Of a stretch of 64,000 nt of DNA, positions 51,709 through 61,900 are shown one piece after another. A program made the position numbers and the translations under genes. The number at the start of each line of letters is the position of its first letter. Position 1 is the first letter of the stretch. The stretch comes from Flavihumibacter soli (GTDB lineage: Bacteria; Bacteroidota; Bacteroidia; Sphingobacteriales; Sphingobacteriaceae). The stretch lies in contig NZ_JAAFZB010000087.1 in the NCBI RefSeq assembly GCF_010692725.1, forward strand, positions 1 through 64,000, written 5' to 3'. Under the pieces are notes generated by a model. The model was not told the DNA's origin. It saw only the letters and a list, made by a program, of their open reading frames with translations, and searched no databases.

Positions 51709-54672
51709 ATGAAGCCAGCATCAATCTTAAAAAATACAGGAGTACGTTCAGTTCAGGCACTCGCCCTGACCATTCTCTTTTTTGTCACACAGCAGCGCGT
51801 GCATGCACAGGGCAATAATTTCATTGTCATTTCCGGTACCATCGTAGAAGATGGTACCAAAACTCCAATTCCCGGGGTGAGTATCGTAGTGAAAAACACC
51901 GTCAACGGATCCTCGACAGGTAATGATGGTACGTTCAATCTTAAAACAAAAGCGAACTTCCCGCTTACACTCGTCGTGTCTAGCCTGGGCTTTAAAACGC
52001 AGGAATTTGAAGTAAAAGGAGCGGACTCCCGACTGAATATCGCCCTGGTCACTCAGACCCAGTTGGGGATGGAGGTCGTGGTCACCGCTTCAAGGGTGGA
52101 GGAAAGCATCCTCAGATCGCCGGTTGCCATCGAAAAACTCGATATCAAGGCTATCAGGGAATCGCCGGCTCCAAGTTTTTATGATGCTCTTGAAAATGTG
52201 AAGGGTGTGCAGATGACCACCTCGAGTATCACCTTCAAGGTACCTAATACCCGGGGATTCAATATTCCGAATAACTTTCGTTTTGTGCAGTTGGTTGACG
52301 GGGTGGATATGCAGGCAGGGACTCTGGGGGTTCCGCTGGGTAATTCTATCGGGCCTACTGAGCTGGATATCGCCAGCGTGGAGATCACTCCCGGGGCAGC
52401 CTCGGCATTATACGGGATGAACGCGATCAACGGGATGGCTAACCTGCTGACGAAAAGCCCTTTCTACTACCAGGGCTTGAGTGTGTACCAGAAGGGCGGG
52501 CTCAATTCAAACGGAGGAACCGGAAGCGAGGTAAATGCGCTGACGGAAACAGCTCTGCGCTACGCGAAAGCATTCGATAACAGGTTTGCATTTAAGGTCA
52601 ACCTGAGTTACATAAGGGGTACTGACTGGGTATCGGATACGCGAATCAACCAGAACCCGAATAATTTAAACACGGCAAATCCGGCTTTCCCGGAATTGGA
52701 TGCGGACTATGATAACCCGGCTTATGATGCCTGGAACAAGTACGGGGATGACGGCGGAAGTAATGCTGTCACGATCAGTGGTCTGACCATCCCGGGCCGG
52801 ACGGGCAATCAGAGTATCATCGTCAGGCGGACGGGTTATTACGAAAAGGACCTTGTTAGTCCGGATGTCGATAACCTCAAGTTCGACGCATCGCTTCACT
52901 ACCGCCTGAACAACAAAGCGGAACTTTCATATGGTTACCGGACTGGTAAGATGGACGGTGTTTTTCAGCGGGGGAATAAGATACAGCTGGATAACGTACA
53001 TGTTCAGAATCATAAGCTTGAATTAAAAGGCCCGACTTATTTCGTCAGGAGCTATGTATCGATCGAAAATACCGGCGATTCGTATAACCTGAAGCCGCTG
53101 GTAGATAACCTTGACATTACCAGCGGAGGAACGAATTCTGCCTGGGGCGCAAAATTTAAAACGGCTCTCCAGACCTCGCTGAATGCCAACGTTCCATTGG
53201 ACGACGCCCTAAGGACCGCCCGTGTAGCCGCTGATGCGGGTAGGGCAGAACCGGGTACTCCTTATTTCGATGAGCTGAAAAATACGATTGTAGCGATCAA
53301 CAACTGGGATCATGCTGCCGTACTCCCGGGTACGGGTGCGAGCACAACAGGTGGTGCTTGGTTAACCCAAAAAAGCAGAACCTATCATACGGACGCTCAG
53401 TGGGATCTTTCGAAGCAGGTTAAACTCTTTGATCTGCTGGTCGGCGCTGATGCCCGCATATATGAAGTTATTCCGGATGGTAACAACTTTGTCGACTTCA
53501 AGAGGCCGGTGGCTGACAGGAACAAACCGCTTGCAGACGGAAGCTTCGGCGACAATGTTTATTATAAAAAGTTCGGTGCCTTTGCCCAGCTAACCAAGAC
53601 ATTTTTCCAGGAAAAGCTGAAGCTTTTCGGATCCTTAAGGCTGGATTATAATCCCGAGTTCGAAGCTAAGCTGAATCCGAGGATTGCCGCTGTTTACACC
53701 CTGGCAGAAAGACATAACTTTAGGGCATCCTTTCAGAATGGCTTCCGGTTTCCTGCAATCTTTGAAGCCATCTCGTTTGTTAATAATGGTAATATCAGGC
53801 GGGTTGGCGGACTGCCCTATATCAACGAAGGCTTAAACTATCTGGATAACTCCTATACACTGGCCTCCATCAATACCTTCAATGCCGCAGTGAATAAGGA
53901 TGTAGCTGCCGGCCTCGCCAGCGCCGATGCGGCGCTGAAGAACCGGGACCTGCTGCTGGTGACCAATTTAGGTGAGACGCGACCGGAGCGCATCAATTCC
54001 TTTGAAGCGGGCTACAAAAGCGTGCTTCTTGAGAACAAACTTGTGGTAGATATTGACTTTTACGCGAACCAATATGAAGGATTTTTAGGCCAGGTGGAAG
54101 TCTCAGTTCCTTATGCATCAACAACTACTGCGCCTGATGCCGCACAGGTGCCGGTTGGATCGAATGACGCTGTTATAGCAATGCTTGCGGCAAACAGAGC
54201 GCGACAAACCCGATACCGGGTTTATACAAATGCGAAGAATAAGTATAATAACTTCGGATCATCACTTGGACTTACCTATAATTTCTTCAAGAAATATACA
54301 TTGTCAGGAAGCGTGAGCTATAATGATATTACTGAAAATAAGCAAAGCGATTATTTCGTCACCGGCTTCAATACACCGAAGTTTTCGACGAATGTGTCGG
54401 TAGGCAACCGTGAGATAGCAAAGAACCTGGGATTTAATGCAGTGTGGAGGTGGCAGGATTCCTTTATGTGGGAAAGCCCGCTGGTAAATGGCGGAGTTCC
54501 AGCGTTTAATACCTTTGATGCACAATTTACTTATCGCTTACCTCAGCTGAAAGCCTTTGTAAAAGCAGGTGGAACCAACATTTTTAATAAGAAATATGTT
54601 CAGTATGCCGGCGGCCCAACTCTTGGAGGCCTGTACTATGTGGCGCTGACATTTGACGGGCTCTTGAATTAA
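51709..54672 (+). CDS. Large TonB-dependent receptor with carboxypeptidase-like domain
   Basis: A 987-residue receptor. A signal peptide (cleavage near VHAQG, residue 34), a CarboxypepD-like beta-sandwich (40-115), TonB-box region, plug (about 120-240, with SALYGMNAINGMANLLTKSP) and a barrel follow. Compared with the SusC protein of this window it is shorter and has no SusD partner, so it is a plain TonB receptor for a soluble ligand. It is followed by a TauE/SafE permease after 28 bases, which suggests an organosulfur compound or oxyanion ligand. The ATG at 51709 fits the signal peptide. Confidence 0.86.
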   Translation: MKPASILKNTGVRSVQALALTILFFVTQQRVHAQGNNFIVISGTIVEDGTKTPIPGVSIVVKNTVNGSSTGNDGTFNLKTKANFPLTLVVSSLGFKTQEFEVKGADSRLNIALVTQTQLGMEVVVTASRVEESILRSPVAIEKLDIKAIRESPAPSFYDALENVKGVQMTTSSITFKVPNTRGFNIPNNFRFVQLVDGVDMQAGTLGVPLGNSIGPTELDIASVEITPGAASALYGMNAINGMANLLTKSPFYYQGLSVYQKGGLNSNGGTGSEVNALTETALRYAKAFDNRFAFKVNLSYIRGTDWVSDTRINQNPNNLNTANPAFPELDADYDNPAYDAWNKYGDDGGSNAVTISGLTIPGRTGNQSIIVRRTGYYEKDLVSPDVDNLKFDASLHYRLNNKAELSYGYRTGKMDGVFQRGNKIQLDNVHVQNHKLELKGPTYFVRSYVSIENTGDSYNLKPLVDNLDITSGGTNSAWGAKFKTALQTSLNANVPLDDALRTARVAADAGRAEPGTPYFDELKNTIVAINNWDHAAVLPGTGASTTGGAWLTQKSRTYHTDAQWDLSKQVKLFDLLVGADARIYEVIPDGNNFVDFKRPVADRNKPLADGSFGDNVYYKKFGAFAQLTKTFFQEKLKLFGSLRLDYNPEFEAKLNPRIAAVYTLAERHNFRASFQNGFRFPAIFEAISFVNNGNIRRVGGLPYINEGLNYLDNSYTLASINTFNAAVNKDVAAGLASADAALKNRDLLLVTNLGETRPERINSFEAGYKSVLLENKLVVDIDFYANQYEGFLGQVEVSVPYASTTTAPDAAQVPVGSNDAVIAMLAANRARQTRYRVYTNAKNKYNNFGSSLGLTYNFFKKYTLSGSVSYNDITENKQSDYFVTGFNTPKFSTNVSVGNREIAKNLGFNAVWRWQDSFMWESPLVNGGVPAFNTFDAQFTYRLPQLKAFVKAGGTNIFNKKYVQYAGGPTLGGLYYVALTFDGLLN

Positions 54673-54700
54673 AAGCAGAAGCAGGATTAAAGAATACAAA

Positions 54701-55633
54701 ATGACAATCAGAAGAGCGGAATATGTGAATGCAGCGGTCGGTAGCAATGACGAGCGTAAGTGGAAGAATATAGCTTTTTTAAGCCTTCTCCTGTTGGTCC
54801 TGGTGATTACCGGGATAGCAATGGCCGAGTACATGACATTCGAAGAAATGGAAAGCTTAGCGGCCACCCATCTTGATCGGGCATTCTTTTTCATGGTACT
54901 GGTGGGTTTTCTTGCCCAGCTGGTCGATGGCGCGCTGGGCATGGGATATGGCGTTATTTCTACTACCCTTCTATTATCCGGAGGGTTAAATCCGGCAGTC
55001 ATCTCGGGAAGTATTCATACGGCCGAGATGTTTTCCAGTGGTGCTTCAGGATTCAGTCATTACAGGTTCGGGAATGTAAATAAGAAGCTTTTCAAAACTT
55101 TGCTCATTCCCGGGATATTGGGGGCGATTGCCGGCGCTGTATTACTGGGGACATTGGGTGCGAAATATTCCGACTGGATCAGGCCGGTATTGTCTGTATA
55201 TACATTCTTTTTGGGAACAAAAATTCTGCTTAACGCATTTAAAAAAGATTTGAAGCCTAAAAAAGTTAAGCGTGCGGGCTGGCTTGCCGGGGCCGGCGGC
55301 TTTTTAGATTCCTTCGGCGGTGGCGGCTGGGGCCCCCTTGTAACCAGTACGCTAATCTCGAAAGGCCGGAGTCCGAAGTATGTGATCGGTTCCGTTAGCC
55401 TCACTGAATTCTTTGTTACGATGGCAAGTGCCTTAACATTTTTTGTTATCCTGGGAGTGAGTCATCTCGGTACTATCGTCGGCCTGATTGCCGGCGGTAT
55501 TATTGCTGCACCACTGGCTGCCAGGTTAGCCGGTAAGTTGCCTGTCCGTAAAATGTTTATCGGCGTTGGGATCATCGTACTTATCTCCAGCATACGGATC
55601 ATTTGGAACTCTTTAGACAGGCTGGTGTTTTAA
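54701..55633 (+). CDS. TauE/SafE-family membrane permease
   Basis: A 310-residue permease of the TauE/SafE (DUF81) family, with about eight membrane helices in two homologous halves. LAQLVDGALGMGYGVISTTLLL and the second half GGFLDSFGGGGWGPLVTSTLIS (short pieces) are the characteristic family motifs. Family members move sulfite, sulfoacetate or other small organosulfur anions. It starts 28 bases after the TonB receptor and has no terminator between, so the two are probably one unit. An Rrf2 regulator gene follows after 139 bases. Confidence 0.88.
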   Translation: MTIRRAEYVNAAVGSNDERKWKNIAFLSLLLLVLVITGIAMAEYMTFEEMESLAATHLDRAFFFMVLVGFLAQLVDGALGMGYGVISTTLLLSGGLNPAVISGSIHTAEMFSSGASGFSHYRFGNVNKKLFKTLLIPGILGAIAGAVLLGTLGAKYSDWIRPVLSVYTFFLGTKILLNAFKKDLKPKKVKRAGWLAGAGGFLDSFGGGGWGPLVTSTLISKGRSPKYVIGSVSLTEFFVTMASALTFFVILGVSHLGTIVGLIAGGIIAAPLAARLAGKLPVRKMFIGVGIIVLISSIRIIWNSLDRLVF

Positions 55634-55729
55634 CCCTTGCTTCCAAAGACACACCGAATCTCTCTTTAATGCTGTTTCCTCTTGAACGATGTATCGGATG
55701 ATTCAATTTTTATTAAGGTTGTGATGTTC

Positions 55730-55749
55730 TAAATTTGTACTATCGTACA
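55730..55749 (+). promoter_or_regulatory. Promoter and overlapping palindrome of the Rrf2 gene
   Basis: TAAATTTG (55730-55737) is an exact -7 element. It overlaps the 14-bp palindrome TGTACTATCGTACA (55736-55749), so a bound dimer would block RNA polymerase. This is the expected arrangement for autoregulation by the Rrf2 protein encoded just downstream. Confidence 0.6.
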
Positions 55750-55772
55750 TTAATATCAAAGAACTCGCACTC

Positions 55773-56204
55773 TTGCTTACTAAAAAAACAAAATATGCTA
55801 TCAGGGCACTGATCGTACTGGTAAAGGCGAAGGACAATAAGCCCATGCTGATCTCAGAGATTGCTGCCGCGGGTAATTTGCCAAAAAGGTTTTTGGAGGG
55901 AATTCTACTGGAGATGAAGAGAAAACAGCTTTTGGGAAGTAAAATGGGCCTGGGCGGTGGGTACTATCTATTACAGCCCCCCTCTGAGATCATGGTGAGT
56001 ACGATCATCAGGATTCTGGAAGGTCCGATTGCCTTGCTTCCCTGTGTCAGTATAAACTTTTACCAGCGGTGTGAAGAGTGTCTGAACGAACGTACCTGTA
56101 GTATTCGGGAGATGATGGAAAAAGTACGTGACGCTACCCTGAAGATCATGGGCAATACAAGCATTGCCGACCTGGCTTCAAGGGAAAAGGAACTCTCCCT
56201 GTAG
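55773..56204 (+). CDS. Rrf2-family transcriptional regulator
   Basis: A 143-residue winged-helix regulator: LTKKTKYAIRALIVL at the N-terminus, KRFLEGILLEMKRKQLL as recognition helix and the wing GLGGGYYLLQP. Four Cys in the C-terminal part (Cys91, Cys100, Cys103, Cys109) could hold an iron-sulfur cluster or a disulfide, as in IscR, NsrR and CysR-like Rrf2 proteins. The TTG start is the only one that gives the conserved N-terminus. Given its neighbours it probably responds to sulfur, iron or oxidative status. It is convergent with the CNNM/CorC-type gene 15 bases away. Confidence 0.9.
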   Translation: MLTKKTKYAIRALIVLVKAKDNKPMLISEIAAAGNLPKRFLEGILLEMKRKQLLGSKMGLGGGYYLLQPPSEIMVSTIIRILEGPIALLPCVSINFYQRCEECLNERTCSIREMMEKVRDATLKIMGNTSIADLASREKELSL

Positions 56205-56218
56205 AGCGATGCTGCTGC

Positions 56219-57496
56219 TTATTGATCGCCCTTACGCGTTATAAGCACTTTGTCAATACGCTGGTCATCCATATCTACCACTTCCAGCTCTAAATTGTGC
56301 CATTTAATCTTTTCGCCGGCAACTGGGATGTGCTGAAGTTCATTAAGTATCAGCCCGCCTACTGTAGTGAAATTTCCTTCGTCTGCATCTTCTATCTTGA
56401 AATAATTGAGAAGTTCATAATATGAATACTGGCCATCAGCTAACCAGGAATCTTCATTTCGCTTGATGATCTGATAATCTTCCTGGTTAAAGTCAGCCTG
56501 GTCTCCCACCAGTGCATCTACAATGTCATCCATTGCCAGCATGCCTTCTATTGCGCCATATTCATCGACTATTATCGCGTGGTGCATCTTCGTGACTTTA
56601 AACTGCCTCAGGACGTTATAAGCCGGCGTACCTTCATGGATAAACAGTGGCTTTCTGATAAAATCCCCAAGGTTAAAACTTACCTGGCTGAAATCCTTAG
56701 GGAACAATTCCTTCAGGTATACCACACCTGTAAGCTTTTCCTGGTCTTTGTCTCTGACGGGATAAACGGAATGGATCTCGTTCTGAATTTTGCTCTTGAC
56801 TGTTTGAAGGTCATCTGCGATATTCAACCAGACCAGTTCTGAGCGATGGGTCATTAGTTCGGATACTTTCCGGTCACCCAAAGCAAATACCCGCTTGACA
56901 ATATCATGCTCAATCTCGTCAATTTCACCATGCAGGGTACTCTCACGTATGATCGATGTGATCTCCGCTTCCGACACAGGTCCGTCCCCTTTGTCTTCAA
57001 TACCCAGGATACTCAACATGAAATCATTTGTCTTCGCCAGCAGCCAGATGAATGGCCTGGTTATTTTTGATACCAGCTCCATCGGGGCAGCAACTAAGGA
57101 GGCTACTTTTTCGGGAAAGGCCAGGCCGATCCTTTTGGGTAAAAGTTCGCCGAAAACGATGGAGAAATAGGTTAGTATTATCACTACTAGGGCAACGGCA
57201 ATAGAATCTGCATGCGGCTGAAGCAGTGTTACGGAACCGACCAGTCTTCCCAAGTCATCCGTAATCTTATCACCGCTGTAAATGCCAGTCAGAATCCCTA
57301 TAAGGGTAATTCCGATCTGTACAGTTGATAAAAAAGTGTTCGGATTATCAGCCAGTATCAGCGCCTTACGTGCGCCTTTATTACCATTCTTGGCGGCTGA
57401 TTCAAGTTTAAACTTTCTTGATGAGACAAGTGAAATTTCACTCATTGAAAACACACCATTTAAAAGTATCAACAGGGCTATGATCAATATTTCCAT
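56219..57496 (-). CDS. CNNM/CorC-HlyC family transporter (hemolysin-type)
   Basis: A 425-residue protein: an N-terminal DUF21/CNNM membrane domain (about residues 1-185, four helices, GVFSMSEISLVSSRK), two CBS domains (about 205-330, MTHRSELVW and KMHHAIIVDEYGAIEGML) and a C-terminal transporter-associated domain (FTTVGGLILNEL). CNNM proteins in bacteria are Mg2+ or other cation exporters; the name hemolysin is historical. It is convergent with the Rrf2 gene (15-base gap). It belongs with CorA as a second cation-related membrane protein of the window. Confidence 0.9.
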   Translation of the reverse strand: MEILIIALLILLNGVFSMSEISLVSSRKFKLESAAKNGNKGARKALILADNPNTFLSTVQIGITLIGILTGIYSGDKITDDLGRLVGSVTLLQPHADSIAVALVVIILTYFSIVFGELLPKRIGLAFPEKVASLVAAPMELVSKITRPFIWLLAKTNDFMLSILGIEDKGDGPVSEAEITSIIRESTLHGEIDEIEHDIVKRVFALGDRKVSELMTHRSELVWLNIADDLQTVKSKIQNEIHSVYPVRDKDQEKLTGVVYLKELFPKDFSQVSFNLGDFIRKPLFIHEGTPAYNVLRQFKVTKMHHAIIVDEYGAIEGMLAMDDIVDALVGDQADFNQEDYQIIKRNEDSWLADGQYSYYELLNYFKIEDADEGNFTTVGGLILNELQHIPVAGEKIKWHNLELEVVDMDDQRIDKVLITRKGDQ

Positions 57497-57728
57497 TTCG
57501 AATTGTGCTTTTGCCTACCTTGAATTTCGGCAGATGTACAAAGATGATTTATTTGGCTGATATTCCCGGAAACTTGGTATGGCCAAGGTTCAATGATTCA
57601 CGATGGGGAGAATTCTACAGAACCTGGTTATATATTTATAGAAATACTGCATTACCCGCTATTTATTCCTGCTTACTATTTCTGAAATAAATTATTCAAT
57701 TACATTTGCTGCTGATGATCTGATCTGA

Positions 57729-58814
57729 ATGAAGAGTACAGCAATTCGTATTAAAGATATAGCGATAAAGGCGGGGGTTTCGACGGGAACGGTCGACAGG
57801 GTCATACATAACCGTGGCAGGGTTGCTGAAGACGTAAAGGAGAAAGTTCTTAAGATTATTGAAGAACTGAACTATGAACCTAACCTGATGGCCCGGGCAT
57901 TAGGCTCCAATAAAGTTTATCACCTGGCGGTATTGATCCCCGATCATAAAGTCGACTCTTACTGGGAAGCTCCTAAGTTGGGTATTGAAAAAGCTGAACG
58001 GGAACTAAAGCAATACGGAATAGTAATTCATCAGTACATCTTTAACCCATATGATGCCGACTCCTTTGTTCGAAAGGCAGAGCAGTTGACACAAAGTAAG
58101 CCGAACGGCGTTTTTTTGTCACCCATCTTTTACCGGGAAGTGCAACCTTTTTTCCAGAAGTGGCGCAAGCGCAACATCCCGTTTGTTCTGTTTAACACAC
58201 AGATCCCTGAGTCAAACCCCCTGAGTTATATTGGCCAGGATTCTTACCAGAGCGGCTATGTGGCAGCCAGGCTTACACACTACGGAAATCCGGAACCCTG
58301 TTCAATCTTAATTGCGCACATCGACGAAGAGCCCTCTAATGCGGCTCACCTGCTTAAAAAGGAGCAGGGCTTCCATGATTATTTTCGCAAAAAAGATCCT
58401 GATGGAAAATACACCATTTGCAGGTCTGATCTGAACCGGCAGTCTATGCCTGCTTTTAGAAAACAGTTGGACAAGGATATAGCGCAAAATTCATCGCTGC
58501 GGAGCATCTTCGTTACAACATCCAAGGCATATGAGATCGCAAAATATCTTGAAGAGAAAGGTCTGAGCCACATCAGGATTATAGGATATGACCTGCTGGA
58601 AAAGAATCTGTACTACCTCAATAATGATGTCATCAGTTTCCTGATAAATCAAAACCCAATGGGGCAGGGCTACTGGGGCATTTCCATACTTACAGACTTC
58701 CTGGTCTTTAAAAAACCAGTCCCCCTGATCAAATATCTGCCGCTGGATATCGTAAGTGCTGAGAATGTTTCTTATTTCACAGAAGCTTCTATGCTCTCTT
58801 TTCAAGCGGTTTAG
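57729..58814 (+). CDS. LacI-type transcriptional regulator
   Basis: A 361-residue regulator: a LacI helix-turn-helix and hinge (residues 6-60, IRIKDIAIKAGVSTGTVDRVI then RGRVAEDVKEKVLKII) and a periplasmic-binding-protein type effector domain (about 62-355). The STGTVDRVIHNRGRV form of the helix is a recurrent LacI variant in Bacteroidota. It is 174 bases upstream of susC on the same strand. Two TGCGTGTGCGCA-type palindromes with central CG in that gap, and one before the GH16 gene, are its probable operators. A sugar or oligosaccharide inducer is expected. Confidence 0.88.
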   Translation: MKSTAIRIKDIAIKAGVSTGTVDRVIHNRGRVAEDVKEKVLKIIEELNYEPNLMARALGSNKVYHLAVLIPDHKVDSYWEAPKLGIEKAERELKQYGIVIHQYIFNPYDADSFVRKAEQLTQSKPNGVFLSPIFYREVQPFFQKWRKRNIPFVLFNTQIPESNPLSYIGQDSYQSGYVAARLTHYGNPEPCSILIAHIDEEPSNAAHLLKKEQGFHDYFRKKDPDGKYTICRSDLNRQSMPAFRKQLDKDIAQNSSLRSIFVTTSKAYEIAKYLEEKGLSHIRIIGYDLLEKNLYYLNNDVISFLINQNPMGQGYWGISILTDFLVFKKPVPLIKYLPLDIVSAENVSYFTEASMLSFQAV

Positions 58815-58862
58815 CCCCTTGTTCATGCAAAACATGACCTTTTAATTATTTTTTCGAAAGTC

Positions 58863-58947
58863 TTGCTATTTCCGATTATTACAATTTACTTTGGATAATG
58901 CGTGTGCGCAAACGCACGCCAGCAAATAAAGTGTGTGCGCAAACGCA
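58863..58947 (+). promoter_or_regulatory. susC promoter with two LacI-type operators
   Basis: TTG (58863-58865), a 20-bp spacer and TTACTTTG (58886-58893) form the promoter. Five bases on comes TGCGTGTGCGCAAACGCA (58899-58916, 8 of 9 pairs matching, central CG), and 31 bases centre to centre further the weaker AGTGTGTGCGCAAACGCA (58930-58947). The promoter and first operator match those of the GH16 gene. Confidence 0.85.
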
Positions 58948-58988
58948 TACGGACATTTGGAAATAACCAACCCCAAAACCAACACATT

Positions 58989-61900
58989 ATGAAAGTCAAA
59001 CTTACTAATCATGCAAAGGAGGTGCGCCGTTATAGCGCCATCATCCTGGGAATTGGTCTGCTCGCAGGAAATCCTGTTAATGAAGCATTCGCTGTTCCTT
59101 TAAGGAGTAAAAAGATGCTCCTGCTAGAAGACATTGCTGTCAGGGGAACGATCAGAGACAAAACCGGTCCTCTGCCGGGAGTAACTGTAACACTGAAAGC
59201 TGACCCTTCAAAGAAGGCGGTGAGTAACGCAGAAGGAAATTATTCGATAACCGTTCCTAAAGACGGAATACTGGTATTCTCTTTCGTAGGATACGAAACT
59301 GTAGAACAGCCTGTGAACGGGAAGGCGACACTTAATATCCTGATGGGTGAATCATCGACTTCCCTGAACGAGGTGGTTGTAATTGGTTACGGATCGAAGC
59401 AAAGACAATTTCTTACCGGTGCGGTGGCTACGGTAGGATCAGAGATCATCGAATCTAAGCCAGTCACCAATGCTATCTCAGCTCTGCAGGGCGAGGTGCC
59501 CGGATTGACCATCCAACGTTCTTCCGGACAGCCCGGAACAGAAGGGTTTGAGCTGAATGTGCGTGGTTACTCCTCGACTAACGGCGGTAACTCACCAATG
59601 GTCTTAATTGACGGAGTTTCCGGCAGCATAGACCTCCTTAATCCAAATGACATTGAGTCAATAAGTGTTTTAAAGGATGCATCGGCTTCCATATATGGTG
59701 CCCGCGCCGCAAATGGTGTGATCATCGTTACTACCAAAAAAGGAAAATCAGGCGCTCCGAAAATAACGTACAATACCAATTTTGCGAGCAGCAAAATGAC
59801 CGGTATGATGGAAAGCCCCACTAACCTGGAAATGGCCTTAATGGATAATGAAGCGAATATGCATAACGGTGCAGCGCCAATGTATACGGAAGACTATCTG
59901 AACAGGATCCGCAACAATGATCCTAACCCGGTAGATCATCCCTTATATGGGGGATGGAAACTCTTCTTTACAAATACCAACTGGACGGAAGCGATCATGG
60001 AAAAAGGTTTCCAACAACAGCATAATATTAATGTTTCCGGGGGCGGTGAAAACTCTTCATACTACCTGTCCGGTGGGTTTTCTGACCAGCAGGGCGTAAT
60101 AAAATATGCCGATGACGGAAATCAGCGGTACAACCTGCGCCTTAATTATGACTATGATTTTTCCAAAAAGATAAGGCTGGAAACGAAGGTTTCCCTGGAA
60201 AACCAGCGCCGTACTGATCTTGGCGGTTTAGGCAGTTGGGTACTCACTGAAGCGACTTTCGGCATGCCTAATCATCCGGTCTACAACGCTGATGGCCAAT
60301 ACTTCGCACAGGGTGGCTGGGGTAATGCGCTGGCACAAGCGCAGGGTGCTGAAACCGCAGTTTACAATAAGAGAAATCTGAACACAAATTTCAAGCTAAG
60401 CGCGGAATTATTGAAGGATCTGAAACTCAACCTGCAAACCGGTATCAACTTTACTTCCGACGACAATAAGGATATTGCTAAATCCGTACCTCTTTACAAC
60501 TGGGATGGCGATCTGGCATATTATACGATTGCAAACCCGGGTGAGAGTTCTGTAGCTCCTTTCAGTGCGGAGAAGACCTACAGGAACTTCACAGGTTATT
60601 TCCAATACAACAAATCTTTCGGTAAGCATGATCTCGACATTATGGGCGGCGCATCCCATGAAGAAAATGATTATGAATGGTTCAGCGCCCGAAGAGACAA
60701 TTTCCCAAGTGAAGATGTCTGGTCGATCAATCTGGGCAGTTCCGATAACTGGTCAAACGGCGGGGGTGGTGATCAATGGGCGATCAGTTCACTCTTTTCC
60801 AGGATCGGCTACGTATTCGATAACAAGTACATGCTGGAAGGTAATCTAAGATACGACGGATCCTCAAAATTCGCGGCTAACAGTCGTTGGGGATTGTTTC
60901 CTTCCATTTCAGCGGGATGGAGAATATCTCAGGAGAACTTTTTTCAGGGCGTTGACTTTGTAAATGACCTGAAGTTGAGGGCCTCCTACGGTCAGACCGG
61001 TAATCAGGAGGAAGGCGTTGTCGGCAATTACGATTATATTCAACTTATAAATATTGGCCGAGTGTGGCCTGACCAATCTTATTATCCTTTCGGTGCAGGT
61101 AGACCGGTCCAGTCAGCCTATTTAAATGGAATGAAGGTATCTGATGACAGGACCTGGGAGACATTAATTAACAGGAATATTGGTATTGATGCCAGTATGT
61201 TCAACTCGAAACTTAGCTTTTCTTTCGATTACTTCGTTAAAACGAACAGGAATATGCTGATTCCGGTTACTTATCCTAGCGTAATTGGAGCGACACCCCC
61301 ATTCTCGAACTCAGGAGAGTTAAAGACCTGGGGTTTCGAGAGCTCACTTGGGTACAGGAACAAGTCCGGGATTTTTGACTATTCCGTCCGCTTGCTTATG
61401 AGTGATTCGCAGAACAAGATTGTAGACTACGGGGGAGGAGATACTTACGTGCCTGGTTTGAATAAGGTAAGGGAAGGTTATCCGGTGAACACTTATTTCG
61501 CTTACGAATTCGACGGCCTGATCAGGAGCCAGCAGGAGCTGGATGCCTATAAGCAACTGGGAGGTGTTCCTGAGGATATCGGTATTGGTGATGCCCGATT
61601 CAAAGACCTGAATGGCGACGGTGTTATCAGCGCATACGGTGATAACAATGATGGCGATGTTCGCAACGTGGGGAGTATCACGCCGCGCTATACCTATGGA
61701 CTGAACCTGGATACCAAAGTGAAGAATTTCGACTTCGGTATCTTCTTACAGGGAGTAGGCAAGAGAACCATGTTCCGTGAAGGCGAGTACTCAATGCCAT
61801 GGAGTGATTGGTGGAGACAACCGGCCCGCTTTTACTTTGGTCAGACCTGGAACGAGGATCGCCCGAATGCGGAAATGCCAAAATTAAGCCATGGAAATAT

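Noticed and set aside
51709-54672. Call as a SusC protein
   Set aside because: No SusD gene follows, and the length and plug are those of a plain TonB receptor.
58902-58988. Longer susC start at 58902
   Set aside because: It lies inside the operator and downstream of the -7 element by only 9 bases, and gives no signal peptide.
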